From Bos javanicus (taxonomy: Eukaryota; Chordata; Mammalia; Artiodactyla; Bovidae): a DNA stretch of 64,000 bases. The notes below the pieces were generated by a model. The model was given only the letters and a program-made list of their open reading frames with translations. It did not search any database and was not told the origin of the DNA. A program made the translations under genes and the position numbers. How positions within the stretch are numbered: the stretch's first letter is position 1; each line of letters begins with the position of its first letter. Location: the NCBI RefSeq assembly GCF_032452875.1, contig NC_083869.1, forward strand, positions 82,206,501 through 82,270,500, in the 5' to 3' direction. Positions 42,055 to 54,512 of the stretch are shown in pieces.

Positions 42055-42865
42055 GCAAAGCTTTCTAAACTGTCTTTGTTTTGTTCCTAATACAATGGCA
42101 ATAAAATGATATTGCTATTGAAAAGATAATTTCCATCTCAGGACATATGCAGGTGTGAATTTATTAATGCAAAATTTAGGCATAATATGTTACTGTTATT
42201 TTAAAGGGAAATTAGAGATTAGATTATTCTCTAACCATCAGTTTGTTATCTTTGATATTTGTAGATACCTGTCAGTTATGTGTATGATAGATTAATAATT
42301 AACTTCTAACTTACATATGTATTATTATTTATGAGAATAATACAACTTGTATGATTTATTTATGTTACTTTCCTGCTAAATAAACCCAAACTGAGAACTA
42401 TAAAAATAAGGATATAAACATCAAAATATAAGACAAAAAAGTTAATAAAATGGTGAACAATACATTCTAATGGATTAATTAACTGTTAATAACTATAATT
42501 TAACTACTCCCTATCACATGATTAAGAACAAATAGGATAAATTATTTATGTGTACCTGTGACATAAATATGACAGTTATTGCAAATGTTTAAAATTCTGA
42601 TAGCATTCTAAGGAACATAAATTTTCTCAAAGGAAGAAACCTAAAGGAAGATTGAAATCTGTATCTTACAAAAGCTTTGTCTTCCTCAAAAGACATGTAA
42701 GTGAGTGAAAACTTGATGTGATTTACTAAACCTATGGCTGTGATTGTCTCATAATTTGTTTTCCTGCTACAGTTGTACATACCTTCCTTCATAAATTTTT
42801 TACATACCTGATTCTCCTACCATTTTTTGAAGCTGAACACTAATAGATGATAGGCAGTTTTTTTA
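42055..42865. other. AT-rich single-copy DNA
   Basis: No recognised gene. The 67-codon frame at 42589-42792 has no known motif. Confidence 0.5.
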
Positions 42866-42972
42866 AGATGAGGAAACTGAGGCTTAGAAAGGTAAGCCAG
42901 TTGAATAGTTCACACAGCCCACAATTGACTAAGGCAGGATTTTAAACTCTTACTTTACAATACCCTCACTGT
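42866..42972 (-). mobile_element. MIR SINE fragment, minus strand
   Basis: GATGAGGAAACTGAGGCTTAGAAAGGTAAG, then CACACAGCCCACAA and GGCAGGATTTTAAAC, follows the reverse of the conserved MIR core. Confidence 0.8.
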
Positions 42973-43049
42973 TATAAAATAAATAAAATAGTATAAAATA
43001 AAAATGTCAACTATCCTGTGGAAATTTGAGGTCAAGATATTTAATTTTT

Positions 43050-43119
43050 TTTTATAAAATCAATACAATATTGTAAAGTAATTAGCCTCCAATTAAAATA
43101 AATAAATTTAAATTAAATT
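43050..43119 (+). mobile_element. 70-bp L1 3'-end micro-insertion
   Basis: Only the last part of an L1 3' UTR is present (CAATACAATATTGTAAAG, then an A/T-rich tail). A perfect 16-bp TSD (AAGATATTTAATTTTT at 43034-43049 and 43120-43135) flanks it. Confidence 0.85.
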
Positions 43120-43135
43120 AAGATATTTAATTTTT

Positions 43136-43772
43136 AAAGTTAATTTTTCTGGAACTCAGACCATCCTCTGAAGGAACAAAGACTCTGAAACAGTGGGATT
43201 CTAAAGCTAAATCCATCCTAGAGATGTTAATTTTTATCATAATTTTCTCTATTAAGGCACAAATTGGCACAGATGAGGCATATTGGTATTTTTACTCTTG
43301 AACTTGTATTGTATGTAAACATTCTCTCTGTTCTGGTATACAAATATTTTAAATTCTTCAGTGAATGCTTCATAAGATTTGTAATACTATATTAAAGGAG
43401 AATGCTGTATGCAGTTGTGAAATACAAGAACATTATACAAAGCCGGGCTTAGTATGTATGATACAGATAATAAAAGAAATATTTTATAATAGACAAAGTC
43501 TAGGCCTGAGATGTGTGATGAGCATAGTTGGATATCAGCACCCAAAAAGTGCAAAAACTCTATAGGTGTGAATGAAAAAATAGCTGCCTCATAAGAACTG
43601 TGGAAATAGATACTAGACTGGGTCTTCTTTTTCCGGGTGAAGCTAGAAAGTCAAAAGTTCAAAAATCTTCTCTGAGAATTTCCAAATCACACTCAAATAT
43701 TTTGGGTTGTTGACCCTATGGCCACATTTTCCCCACAAAAGACCCTAGGAACAAAATTAAGTAGTCCTAAAC
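43136..43772. other. Single-copy DNA
   Basis: No recognised gene or repeat family. The 66-codon open frame at 43365-43565 has no known motif. Confidence 0.45.
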
Positions 43773-44426
43773 CAGTCCCATCACTTCATGGGAAATAGAT
43801 GGGGAAACAGTGGAAACAGCGTCAGACTTTATTTTTGGGAGCTCCAAAATCACTGCAGATGGTGACTGCAGCCATGAAATTAAAAGACGCTTACTCCTTG
43901 GAAGGAAAGTTATGACCAACCTAGATAGCATATTGAAAAGCAGAGACATTACTTTGCCCACAAAGGTCCGTCTAGTCAAGGCTATGGTTTTTCCAGTGGT
44001 CATGTATGGATGTGAGAGTTGGACTGTGAAGAAAGCTGAGCACCGAAGAATTGATGCTTTTGAACTTGGTGTTGGAGAAGACTCTTGAGAGTCCCTTGGA
44101 CTGCAAGGAGATCCAACCAGTCCATTGTGAAGGAGATCAGCCCTGGATTTCTTTGGAAGGAATGATGCTGAAGCTGAAACTCCAGTACTTAGGCCACCTC
44201 ATGCGAACAGTTGACTCTCTGGAAAAGACTCTGATGCTGGGAGGGATTGGGGGCAGGAGGAGAAGGGGACGACAGAGGATGAGATGGCTGGATGGCATCA
44301 CTGACTCAATGGACATGAGTCTGAGTGAACTCTGGGAGTTGGTGATGGACAGGGAGGCCTGGGGTGCTGCGATTCATGGGGTCTCAAAGAGTCAGACACG
44401 ACTGAGCGACTGAACAGAACTGAAAT
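43773..44426 (+). mobile_element. BovB 3' part, plus strand
   Basis: About 650 bp from CCCATCACTTCATGGGAAATAG to the GACTGAGCGACTGAACAGAACTGAA tail. Two long overlapping open frames remain (43810-44088 and 44051-44413), which together cover the BovB C-terminus. The frameshift between them lies near 44065. Confidence 0.92.
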
Positions 44427-45396
44427 TGGTTTTAACTTCAAGGCCTTGGAAAAAGTGAACACCCTTTATGGATAATTATACTTGAGAGCTGGTCTTCAAA
44501 AAATTATCTTTGGTAAATTTTCAAAAGATATGAATTAATAATGAAAATAATTCTTAAATTTACAAGGGAAAATATAAATTACAGAATCAAAACTATGAAA
44601 CTGAAATATTTAGACATAGAATATGATTTTCAAAATTTTAAAACTGCATAACAAAGGAACAAGCACACAGAGATGAAATCCTCTTGGAAGAAAGGGGCCA
44701 GCAGTGGGAGATTAATTCACAGACAGCCTTGAACTAGGGTCTGGTTAACTGCAGGAAGTCTCTTCCCCTGAAGTTACTATTGCTGCTGCTGCTGCTAAGT
44801 CGGTTCAGTCGTGTCTGACTCTGTGCGACCCCATAGACAGCAGCCCACCAGTTACAGCCTTCCACATTTAAATTGCAGTTGCCAACTCAGCAAGATAAGG
44901 GTGTAAGGTCTCAACATTCCACCTTCTTTTAGGTTTCTCCTTCAGGTCACACCAGATCCAAAGTTCCCAACGAGGTTGGCTGAATCTTTGGGAGACCTGT
45001 ATCATAGTTCCATTTCTTCCTCTGCCCAGTTCGTCCTTTGCCTGGTTCTCTCCCTTTCTCTCACAGATGATGATACCTAATTAACATCTGAAATAATTAA
45101 AGTTTATCTCAGTAATATTCACTTCTTGAAGACTCAGTGGGCAATAGAATCACATAGAATTTTTTAATGAAAAAGAAGCTATGTATATATTTAAAATTGC
45201 AAATTTAAAACATAATGGTCAAACTGCAGATTAGACAGATCAAGTAGGAAACACTAAATAAAACTTTGGGAACAATGTCGAACAGTTCTCTGATCACAAA
45301 TTGTAAATGGACTAACCTCTTCAACTAAAATACAAAAATTACCAAACTGAATTAAAAAGAAATAGAAAATAAATCTAGGCCATATTTATTAACAAG
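44427..45396. other. Single-copy DNA with a less AT-rich part
   Basis: 44640-45080 is less AT-rich and may be an old unassigned repeat that received the BOV-A fragment at 44779. The rest is AT-rich. No gene recognised. Confidence 0.4.
44779..44851 (-). mobile_element. BOV-A fragment, minus strand
   Basis: Only the 3' part of a BOV-A unit (GCTGCTGCTGCTGCTAAGTCGG ... GCAGCCCACCAG) is present, flanked by short GTTAC-like repeats. Confidence 0.85.
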
Positions 45397-45614
45397 TGGT
45401 GGTGTTGGTTTAGTCACTAAGTCATGTCCAACTCTTGTGACTGTATGGACTATTATAGCCTGCCAGGTTCCTCTGTGCATGGGGTTTCCTAGGTAAGAAT
45501 ACTGAAGTGGATTGCCATTCCCTGATCTCCAGGGGATCTTCTTGACCCAGGGATTGAACCTCAATTTCCTGTATTACAGGCAGATTCTTTGCCACTGAGC
45601 CACCTGGGAAGCCC
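45397..45614 (-). mobile_element. Bov-tA SINE, minus strand
   Basis: Full-length reverse copy with an 11-bp TSD with one mismatch (TTATTAACAAG at 45386-45396, TTATGAACAAG at 45615-45625). Confidence 0.93.
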
Positions 45615-45717
45615 TTATGAACAAGAATCATATCTAAAAAATATAATACAAAAAGAGGAAAAGTAAAGTGAAGGAAGTTTTGAGGTATTGGCTGTACCTA
45701 CTAGACAATGAGAGGGC

Positions 45718-45985
45718 TTACCAGGTGGTGCTAATGGTAAAGAGCACAGCTTCCAATGCAGGAGATGAAAGAGACGTGGGTTTGATCCCTGGGTCAAGAA
45801 GATCCCCTGGAGAAGGGAATGGTAACCCACTCCAGTATTCCCTCTGAAAAAAAAAAAAAATCCCATGGACAGAGGATCCTGACAGGCTATAGTCCATTGG
45901 GTCACAAACGGTCCGACATGACTGAGCGCGCACACACACATTCCGACATGACTGAGCGCGCACACACACATGTACATCAAACAAC
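45718..45985 (+). mobile_element. Bov-tA SINE, plus strand, with duplicated 3' end
   Basis: Full-length SINE with an A14 insertion at 45847-45860. An exact 30-bp tandem duplication of its 3' end lies at 45912-45941 and 45942-45971. Confidence 0.92.
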
Positions 45986-47291
45986 AACAAAACATGAAAA
46001 ACTTGTTACTATATTAAAACAGTTCAACTGCTACACTCACAACTTTTTTGAAGACAATGTTATCTTGCCTCACTCATGCCTTTCCATGAACTCATTAGTG
46101 ATGAAGCTACTAACAAAAATAACTCTTATTTGAGAACATGAGCAGCCGATTACAATCTAAATAGTTCTTTTAGACACACATCTTTAAAAAAAAGAAAAAA
46201 AAATCAAGAGATATAAATCCTCTTGATGGGAGTAGATGAGCTCTCTCTGAGTATTCCTAATGTCATGCTCAGCACTAGTCCAGCTACCACTGTGGTGTCA
46301 CTTTGCTTTCCTCTATGCTTGGTGTGTACTACATATTTAATGAAGTGTTAAAAAATAATGTACATGCATCTAGACAACTCAAGTAAAAAAGAAGAGTGAA
46401 AAAAAGAAAGTAAAAATTATTAAAATAGGAAGGTAAAACATGTTGAACCTTGAAAATGCTCAGATATCAATTTTCCCAGATTTCACACTTGTTACAGTTG
46501 TTCACCAATAATAGCAACAGATAAACATAATATTTTAAGAAAATTTATTATTATTTTTGTTTCCAAGTCAATTGTATAGATGATAATTTACATGTGGCAG
46601 CAAGACTAGGCTATGAGAAATATCAGTAAGCCAATTTTATTAGAAGTGGGATAGTAGTTTTCAGTTCAGAGTACTGAGGGTACTGAACATAAACAAAGTT
46701 GGTTATTTTTATTTATTTTTTTTTGAGTTTTTAAAGAGTTTCATAAATATGGTCTAGTACAGAAACCAAGAATATTTTGTTTGATAAAATTCCTTGGCTT
46801 CTAATTTTCAGTATAATTTCACTTTTTGTTTTTCTAAAAAAAATCATTTATTATATTAGTGCACAATTTCTAATATCAGTAGCACGTTCTGCCTTGCCAA
46901 AAGAAAACCCCAGTAGAGCAGTAAATGAGATTAAGGTTGAGCCCTAAATGTAGAAAACTTCTAAAATAAAATATTATTTTGGTTATGTTGACCTTTTCCT
47001 TTTATTGGTAAAGCTTAAATTGGAGGGAAGAAAAAAAAAAAAATAACCAAAGCCAAAGTAAATATTATACTCAGACCTTCAAATATAAGCATTTTTCAAT
47101 TCTTTTTGCAATATATAACATAATTATTAGGTGGGAATTTCTGCACAGAAACATCTCTTCATAAAGAATTATTAAATTTTTTTAGCAGAAACAAAATGCA
47201 TGCAAATTCAATATTTTGATTGGAAAGTAAATATGGATATACAAAGATATATATTTTTTCACTGCAGAATACTGTGTTATTGTGTGTCTGG
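45986..47291. other. AT-rich single-copy DNA
   Basis: No recognised gene. Homopolymer A runs occur near 46190 and 47030. Confidence 0.5.
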
Positions 47292-47550
47292 CTAGTACTC
47301 CAGTACTCTTGCCTGGAAAATCCCATGGATGGAGGAGCCTGGTAGGCTGCAGTCCACGGGGTCACTAAGAGTCGGACACGACTGAGCGACTTCACTTTCA
47401 CTTTTCACTTTCATGATTGGAGAAGGAAATGACAACCCACTCCAGTGTTCTTGCCTGGAGAATCCCAGGGATGGGGGAGCCTGGTGGGCTGTCATCTCTG
47501 GGGTCGCACAGAGTCGGACATGACTGAACCGACTTAGCAGCAGCAGCAGT
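47292..47550 (+). mobile_element. BOV-A2 dimeric SINE, plus strand
   Basis: Two monomers joined by the CACTTTCACTTTTCACTTTC linker, ending in AGCAGCAGCAGC. The first few bases of the 5' end are missing. Confidence 0.93.
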
Positions 47551-47596
47551 GCTTTATGGATCAAACGACATTGTAATTGCTGTGGTGGTATCCTAA

Positions 47597-47690
47597 ATGA
47601 TTGATTTATTCACTCATTTAACAAATATTTTTCAGTCACTTATGTGGTATCATGCATTTGCTATACTGGGCACTGAGATTATGGTGGTTA
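47597..47690 (-). mobile_element. L2 3'-end fragment, minus strand
   Basis: TTCACTCATTTAACAAATATTTTTCAGTCACTTATGTGG ... ACTGGGCACTGAGATTATGG follows the reverse of the L2 3' end. Confidence 0.6.
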
Positions 47691-48260
47691 AAACAAACAA
47701 ACAAAAGAAAAGCATTAACTTTTCCCCTTTGTCAAATTTCCATTTATCAGAGACAGAATAAATCAAGTTAATAAATTGTTTAAATATTATTATCAGTCTA
47801 TGATAGGCTGCTATTCATTCCTATTCCCCTTAACAGAAAAAAAAAAAATCCTTAAAATAATAAAATATATTCCTTTCCTCCCCTTCCTGAAATTCAATTA
47901 TTGATTTCAACTCATGTTGGACAGACTTTTCCCCTGGTTTCACTGAAATTGTTTTACTTAGCATCTTTCATAAGGTATGCCTTTGAAACTTGCAAAGATT
48001 TTTCTAAGGGTTAGTTTTGTGTCCATAATGGTTATGTAAGTTACAAGTTAGCTATATCTATTATATAAAGTTAATTCTTGCCCTCCTCCAATTATTCTTT
48101 TCTTTAGTCACATATGTAAATTGTCTATAGGAAAATAACAGTGTTGCTTGGAGAGAAGGAATTACCAGCAGAAAATGAAAAGTGTCCAGTGTTGGAGTTG
48201 AGAGAAGCATGGAGGAGTATGAACAACAGTGTTGACTTCTAGTGAGCCATTGGGGAATAG
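47691..48260. other. Single-copy DNA
   Basis: No recognised feature. Confidence 0.45.
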
Positions 48261-48266
48261 ATCTGA

Positions 48267-49541
48267 TGCCGGGAGCCAGCATGGGAGTTCCCATCCATGA
48301 CAAATGTCATGCGGAGAGGCCTGATATGCAAAGGTGAGTCAGGACTCGAGGGGCCCCCTGGATCTGCTTGAGCATCTACCCCAAAACCAGAATCTGTCTG
48401 TTTTACTATTTTACAACTTTCACCAACTCCTCTGACATTAACGGGGGCTATCCCTGACCACCTTTCTTTGAAGAAAATAAACTTAAAGCTCTAGTTAATT
48501 AGCCTCCCGGGCATAATAGGAGTGTTTCAATCCAAACCCCTCAGATGGCTCTCTAACCTGCCTGACAGGTTTACCTGGACTCCTACAGCTACGCATACAA
48601 TTGTTTACAGCCTCCCAACCTTGAGAGGCACGGGAAGCTTAAGATTTTCAAATAGTATAGGGCCTCTCAGGGAATTAGGAAAAAAAAAAAACTGGTGGAG
48701 GATTTCATTGTTGAGCCAATGCTTGCTGCCAAGTTTCCACATCTCCTGTATTGCATCCTTGGGAATATATTAATTAATATAGTTGGTATATAGAAAAAAT
48801 AAGTAGTGGCCTTGGTGTTAACAACTTAGACCCTTAACGTAATAAATTATTTCCTTGTTGTGAGCCCACTGCACCTTTGCCCTATAGGAATGCAACTTTA
48901 TCTAACACTTTGATGGCGCCAAACTTTAAAATAATTACTCTTAGAAAAAATAAGTTTTCTGGTTAACTAACCTTTATCAGAACAAAGAGTCATAAAATGT
49001 TAATAGACCTTCTGGCCAGAAGATGATGTAAATCACCTAAAGTATTTGTATACGATAAGTTTGCAGAAAAGAAAGCCTGGTCTCGATAAGGATCAAGGAC
49101 TGCCGACTTTGCATGACTTTACACCCCCTATTATCCTCTATGCACAACTTAAGGTATATAAGCTCCCTTTGAAAATAAAGCTACGGGCCTTGCTCATCAG
49201 GCTTGGTCTCCCCGTATCGTTCTTGCTTCCCTTTCTCTCCTTTTCTTCTCTGTTTTTCCTTCAGGATGACTGAATGGAGCGTGGGGGCTCTCTGAGACCA
49301 CTTACCTGCCTGGGCTTCTAAGACCCACTCAAGAAGGTGCCTAAGGTGGGGCACCTTCAGCTATTCGAGAGGGCGCCTGTGGCCTCCATGGTCAGAGCAA
49401 GTTCGGTGTCACGAAGTTTATTAATTTCCCACGTAAACCAGTCAGATCAAGCCTCTGTCTTTCTCTTTTATCTATTCTTTCAATCGCCAATGTCGTCTTC
49501 CTGAAGATATCCCTGGATCCAATCAGGGCTGGACCCCGGTA
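48267..49541 (+). mobile_element. Solo LTR, class II (ERVK-like), 1.3 kb
   Basis: From TGCCGGGAGCC to ACCCCGGTA, 1275 bp, flanked by a perfect 6-bp TSD (ATCTGA at 48261-48266 and 49542-49547). The ends are near-complementary (TGCCGGG / CCCGGTA); the final CA has become TA. TATATAA at 49155-49161 and AATAAA at 49174-49179 give the plus orientation, followed by a long U5-like segment of about 350 bp. No gag, pol or env sequence is attached. Confidence 0.87.
49155..49179 (+). promoter_or_regulatory. LTR TATA box and polyadenylation signal
   Basis: TATATAA and AATAAA lie 12 bp apart, the same compact layout as in the 365-1210 LTR. Confidence 0.6.
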
Positions 49542-49838
49542 ATCTGACAAATTACTCAATGGATATTAGGTGCTCTTAATTAAGGGTGATTGCAAAGGAA
49601 GTACAGATAACTAATGTTAGCTAGAAATCTCTTGCCTAAACTATTCACTTATCAAATATCAACGTTTTTAGTGGAAACAAACACCACTTTATTTTGCTCA
49701 GATCTTTTTAAATTCCTTAATCACAGTATTCATCAATACATATTTTAATCTTTTGTTCATGTTTCTAAATTCTACGAGTTTGTAAGATTCATAAACATTT
49801 TCATTTGTAGTTGAATTTCTTAGTAAAAATATCTTCAT

Positions 49839-49973
49839 GTGTACATGTGTGCTTAGTCACTCAGTTGTGTTGGACTGTTTGTGACCCCATGGACTGCAGC
49901 CTGCCAGGCACCTCTGTCCTTGAAATTTTTCTGACAAAGATACTGGAGTGGGTTGGCATTTCTTCCTCGAGTG
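49839..49973 (-). mobile_element. 5'-truncated Bov-tA SINE, minus strand
   Basis: Only the BovB-derived body is present and the tRNA-like head is missing. A perfect 14-bp TSD (AAAAATATCTTCAT at 49825-49838 and 49974-49987) shows it inserted already truncated. Confidence 0.9.
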
Positions 49974-49987
49974 AAAAATATCTTCAT

Positions 49988-50350
49988 ATGTTTTCCACGA
50001 CAAATGCTAGCTTAACCAACTTCGAACATTTCACTTTTGAATCCCAAGGGCTAATATACCACTCATTACATAGTAAAGCAACATTCAGTAAATTCATGCT
50101 AAACAAAAGGCATCAACTTTTAATCACTAATGAAAAAAACATGATAAGATCATAGTAATTAACTTATAGTATTTTTAGTTATACCCTCAGGGATCTTTAT
50201 CCCATAAGAATTTTAAACCATTGGTTACTGATTACCAAGTTGTGTATTAGGCATCTAACAATGCTTTATCATTTCTTTTCATAGCAGATGATTTTAATTG
50301 ATTTTTTTGTTTAGAAGTAGTTTACATCATTAGAGAGCTGGTATATCAAT
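49988..50350. other. AT-rich single-copy DNA
   Basis: No recognised feature. Confidence 0.45.
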
Positions 50351-50760
50351 ACAATGAAACATTATCTGTCTATAATAAGGAACGTGGGAGACACATGTTA
50401 ATATGGAATAATCTCACATATATATTTGTGTAGAGACCAAATTATATTTTAATTTGGTATATGTATAATATTTTACTATTTTCATGTATAATAGTATGCA
50501 TAATATTTGACTATTTTTAAGATCAGTGGTAGCACTGTGAATATATATGATTAAAAAATATATGTTTGTGTATTTTACTTACAGAAATACTATAAGGAAA
50601 TAAAAATACTTTAACAAATGGTTACTCATCAGAAGAGAAGAAACAGAGCAAAAGGGAAAAGAATTGAAATTTAACATCTCCAAATACATTTTGATGTGTA
50701 TATTACCTCTGTAATCATATATTTAATATTCAAAATTTAAAATTAAAACAATCTCAAAAC
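50351..50760 (+). mobile_element. Possible old L1 3' UTR
   Basis: ATCAATACAATGAAACATTATCTGTC ... TTAATATGGAATAATCTC resembles the diverged end of old mammalian L1s. Low similarity. Confidence 0.35.
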
Positions 50761-51624
50761 ACTGAGAACAAACTAAAGCAAATGAATATCATTGTATGTC
50801 ATATTACTGACATAACCACACTGAGAGAATAATTTTTCAAATGACTTTAGATATTGTTTTAACTATATATTCTAATAAAATATTTTCTAAATACTAACAC
50901 AATAATGACAATTTAATTTATTCATCTAATCATTAAAAATTATATTAATGTTAATAATTTGAAAAATTTTAACTAGGAAAAATGTAAAATAATAATGCTA
51001 ATACTGATAGGGATTAACACACTTTCAGTAAGAAAGAAAGAGTAAAAATAGGAAATAAAATTTTTTTTATAAATACTGTACTGCTAAGTTTGAATTAGGA
51101 CTATTATTATGAATTTTTGTGCTTTCTTATTTTAAAATGTATTAAATATTAATTATATATTATTAATTAATTAAATTTGTTTGTGCTCTCCAAGAGTCTC
51201 TGTTTCCCCTGTCCTGTGGAAGTTTTGTAATCAAATCTTGCTGACCTTCAAACTCATTTTCCCTGAGGAACTTCTTTGGTATAAATGTTCTCCAGTTTGT
51301 GGATCACCCACCTGGCAACTCGATCCTCCAAGAGGATTTATGCCATATTCTGTGCCTCATATTATAGTACTTTTTATATACAATTGAAAGAAATTAAATT
51401 TAGAAGCAAAAGAAAATAAAATCTATTAGCATAATCAGTATAAATTCTCACAGAATTGTAGAATGTTCTATATCAATTTAGTAGGAGAGAAATGTAATCT
51501 ACTGAGTGATTATATTTTAAAAGTTGTACATTTTAAATCACTTAAGGTGTTAGTAACATGTATAATCAATTATATAGAGTTCTCCTGCCCCAAAGTACAC
51601 TGAATTTGAATTACATATGTTCTC
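50761..51624. other. AT-rich single-copy DNA
   Basis: 51185-51365 is less AT-rich and may be an old repeat I cannot name. The rest is AT-rich without recognised features. Confidence 0.4.
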
Positions 51625-51639
51625 TAGCATTGCATTTTT

Positions 51640-52173
51640 TTTTTAATTGAATTATTTGGATTTTTTTTTCTAATTTTATTTTATTTTTAAACTTTACATA
51701 ATTGTATTAGTTTTGCCAAATATCAAAATGAATCCGCCACAGGTATACATGTGTTCCCCATCCTGAACCCTCCTCCCTCCTCCCTCCCCATACCATCCCT
51801 CTGGGTCATCCCAGTGCACTAGCCCCAAGCATCCAGTATCGTGCATCGAACCTGGACTGGCAACTCGTTTCTTACATGATATTTTACATGTTTCAATGCC
51901 ATTCTCCCAAATCTTCCCACCCTCTCCCTCTCCCACAGAGTCCATAAGACTGTTGTATACATCAGTGTCTCCTTTGCTGTCTTGTACACACGGTTATTGT
52001 TACCATCTTTCTAAATTCCATATATATGCATTAGTATACTGTATTTATGTTTTTCCTTCTGGCTTACTTCACTCTGTATAATAGGCTCCAGTTTCATCCA
52101 CCTCATTAGAACTGATTCAAATGTATTCTTTTTAATGGCTGAGTAATACTCCATTGTGTATATGTACCACAGC
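51640..52173 (-). mobile_element. L1 3' end, 5'-truncated, minus strand
   Basis: 3' UTR and ORF2 C-terminus, 534 bp, with a perfect 15-bp TSD (TAGCATTGCATTTTT at 51625-51639 and 52174-52188). Very similar to the same part of the full-length L1, so probably young. Confidence 0.94.
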
Positions 52174-52188
52174 TAGCATTGCATTTTT

Positions 52189-52744
52189 AAAATTAATTCT
52201 GTAGAACGTATTCTCAGTTCTATAATAGTAACACTCAAATCAAGACTATTAGTGCAAGATACTTAAGATTCTCCAAAGAGAATATTTGAGAGAATTATTT
52301 TGTTTAAGAGAATTATATATGTTCATAAATCCTAGTTTACAAAATTTTACTTACCATATTGACCTCTCTAGAGCAAAGTCTGGATTTTTTTTTCTTTCTA
52401 TAAATGACCATACAGCAAATACTTTAGTCTTCGAAGACCATGTGGTTTCTGTTACAAACACTCAACTCTGCCCTTACAGATTGCATAGACAACAGGTAAA
52501 ATAAAGGGCATGTCTGTGCTGCACTAAAACTCTATCTACAAAAATAGACTGCAGTCTGATTTGCCCAGCTAGCTATAGTTTGTCAGTTCTGCTCTGGAAG
52601 AAAGAAGTGTACTTTGAGGGGATCATGAGTATTAGACTTAAAGTTCTTCCCAAAACGAGGATTGCCTAAATTAATCAATTACAAAGAAATGAAATGAGAA
52701 GGCATTGCACAAGTTTTCATATATTTATACTAGGCTAAGTTTCC
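52189..52744. other. Single-copy DNA
   Basis: No recognised feature. The 72-codon open frame at 52286-52504 has no known motif. Confidence 0.45.
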
Positions 52745-54512
52745 TCAGCAATCAATGCAAAGAAATAGAGTAAAACAATAGAATGGGAAAGACCAGAGAT
52801 TTCTTCAAGAAAATTAGAGATGCCAAGAAAATATTTCATGCAAAGATGGGCTTGATAAAGGACAGAAATGGTATGGGCCTAAAAGAAGCAGAAGATATTA
52901 AGAAGAGGTGGCAAGAATACACAAAAGAACTGTACAAAAAAGATCTTCATGACCCAAATAATCACGATGGTGTGATCACTCACCTAGAGCCAGACATCCT
53001 GGAATGTGAAGTCCAGTGGGCCTTAGAAAGCATCACTACAAACAAAGCTAGTGGAGGTGATGGAATTCCAGTTGAGCTATTTCAAATCCTAAAAGATGAT
53101 GCTTTGAAAGTGCTGCACTCAATATGCCAGCAAATATGGAAAACTCAGCAGTGGCCACAGGACTGGAAAAGGTCAGTTTTCATTCGAACACCAAGAAAGG
53201 CAATGCCAAAGAATGCTCAAACTACCACACAAGTGCACTCATCTCACATGCTGGTAAAGTATGCTCAAAATTCTCCAAGCCAGGCTTCAGCAATATGTCA
53301 ACCATGATCTTCCAGTTGTTCAAGCTGGTTTTAGAACAGGCAGAGGAACCAGAGACCAAATTGCCAACATCCACTGGATCATCAAAAAAGCAAGAAAGTT
53401 CCCGAAAAAAACATCTATTTCTGCTTTATGAATATACCAAAGGACTTGACTGTGGATCACATTAAACTGTGGAAAATTCTGAAAGAGATGGGAATACCAG
53501 ACCACCTGACCTGCCTCTTGAGAAATTTGTATGCAGTTCAGGAAGCAACAGTTAGAACTGGACATGGAACAACAGACTGGTTCCAAATAGGAAAAGGAGT
53601 ACGTCAAGGCTGTCTATTGTCACCCTGCTTATTTAACTTATATGCAGAGTACATCATGAGAAACGCTGGGCTGGAAGAAGCACAAGCTGGAATCAAGATT
53701 GCTGGGAGAAATATCAATAACCTCAGATATGCAGATGACACCACACTTATGGCGGAAAGTGAGGATGAACCAAAAAGCCTCTTGATGAAGGTGAAAGAGG
53801 AGAGTGAAAAAGTTGGTTTAAAACTCAACATTCAGAAAACGAAGATCATGGCATCTGGTCCCATCACTTCATGGGAAATAGATGGGTAAACAGGGGAAAC
53901 AGTGTCAGACTTTATTTTAGGGGTCTCCAAAATCACTGCAGATGGTGACTGCACCCATGAAATTAAAAGGAGCTTACTCCTTGGAAGAAAAGTTATGACC
54001 AACCTAGATAGCATATTGAAAAGCAGAGACATTACTTGGCCAACAAAGGTCCATCTAGTCAAGGCTATGGTTTTTCCTGTGGTCATGTCTGGATGTGAGA
54101 GTTGGACTGAGAAGAAAGCTGAGAGCTAAAGAATTGATGCTTTTGAACTGTGGTGTTGGAGAAGACTCTTGAGAGTCCCTTGGACTGCAAGGAGATCCAC
54201 CCAGTCCATTCTGAAGGAGATCAGTCCTGGGTGTTCTTTTTAAGGAATGATGCTAAAGCTGAAACTCCAGTACTTTGGCCACCTCATGAAAAGTGTTGAA
54301 TCATTGGAAAAGACTCTGATGCTTGGATGGATTGGGGGCAGGAGGAGAAGGGGACGACAGAGGATGAGATGGCTGGACGGCATCACTGACTTGATGGACA
54401 TGAGTTTCAGTGAACTCCAGGAATTGGTGATGGACAAGGATGCCTGGCGTGCTGCCATTCATGGGGTCATAAAGAGTCGGACACAACTGAGTGACTGAAC
54501 TGAACTGATGCA
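52745..54512 (+). mobile_element. BovB, 5'-truncated, plus strand
   Basis: About 1.77 kb from the linker (TCAGCAATCAATGCAAAG) through the reverse transcriptase to the CTGAACTGAACTGA tail. It pairs with the inverted copy at 54968-56543. Confidence 0.94.
52783..53889 (+). pseudogene. BovB reverse-transcriptase fragment, frameshifted
   Basis: The first frame (52783-53307, 174 codons) holds the N-terminal reverse-transcriptase part (ASGGDGIPVELFQILKDD, WPQDWKRSVF). The second (53428-53889, 153 codons) holds GVRQGCLLSPCLFNLYAEYIM and the RYADDTTLMAE catalytic motif. At least two frameshifts lie between about 53190 and 53430. No endonuclease domain remains. Confidence 0.9.

Noticed and set aside
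45615..45995. 126-codon minus-strand open frame rich in Cys
   Set aside because: It is the reverse strand of a Bov-tA SINE plus its duplicated tail; the CVRAQS repeats come from the 30-bp duplication.
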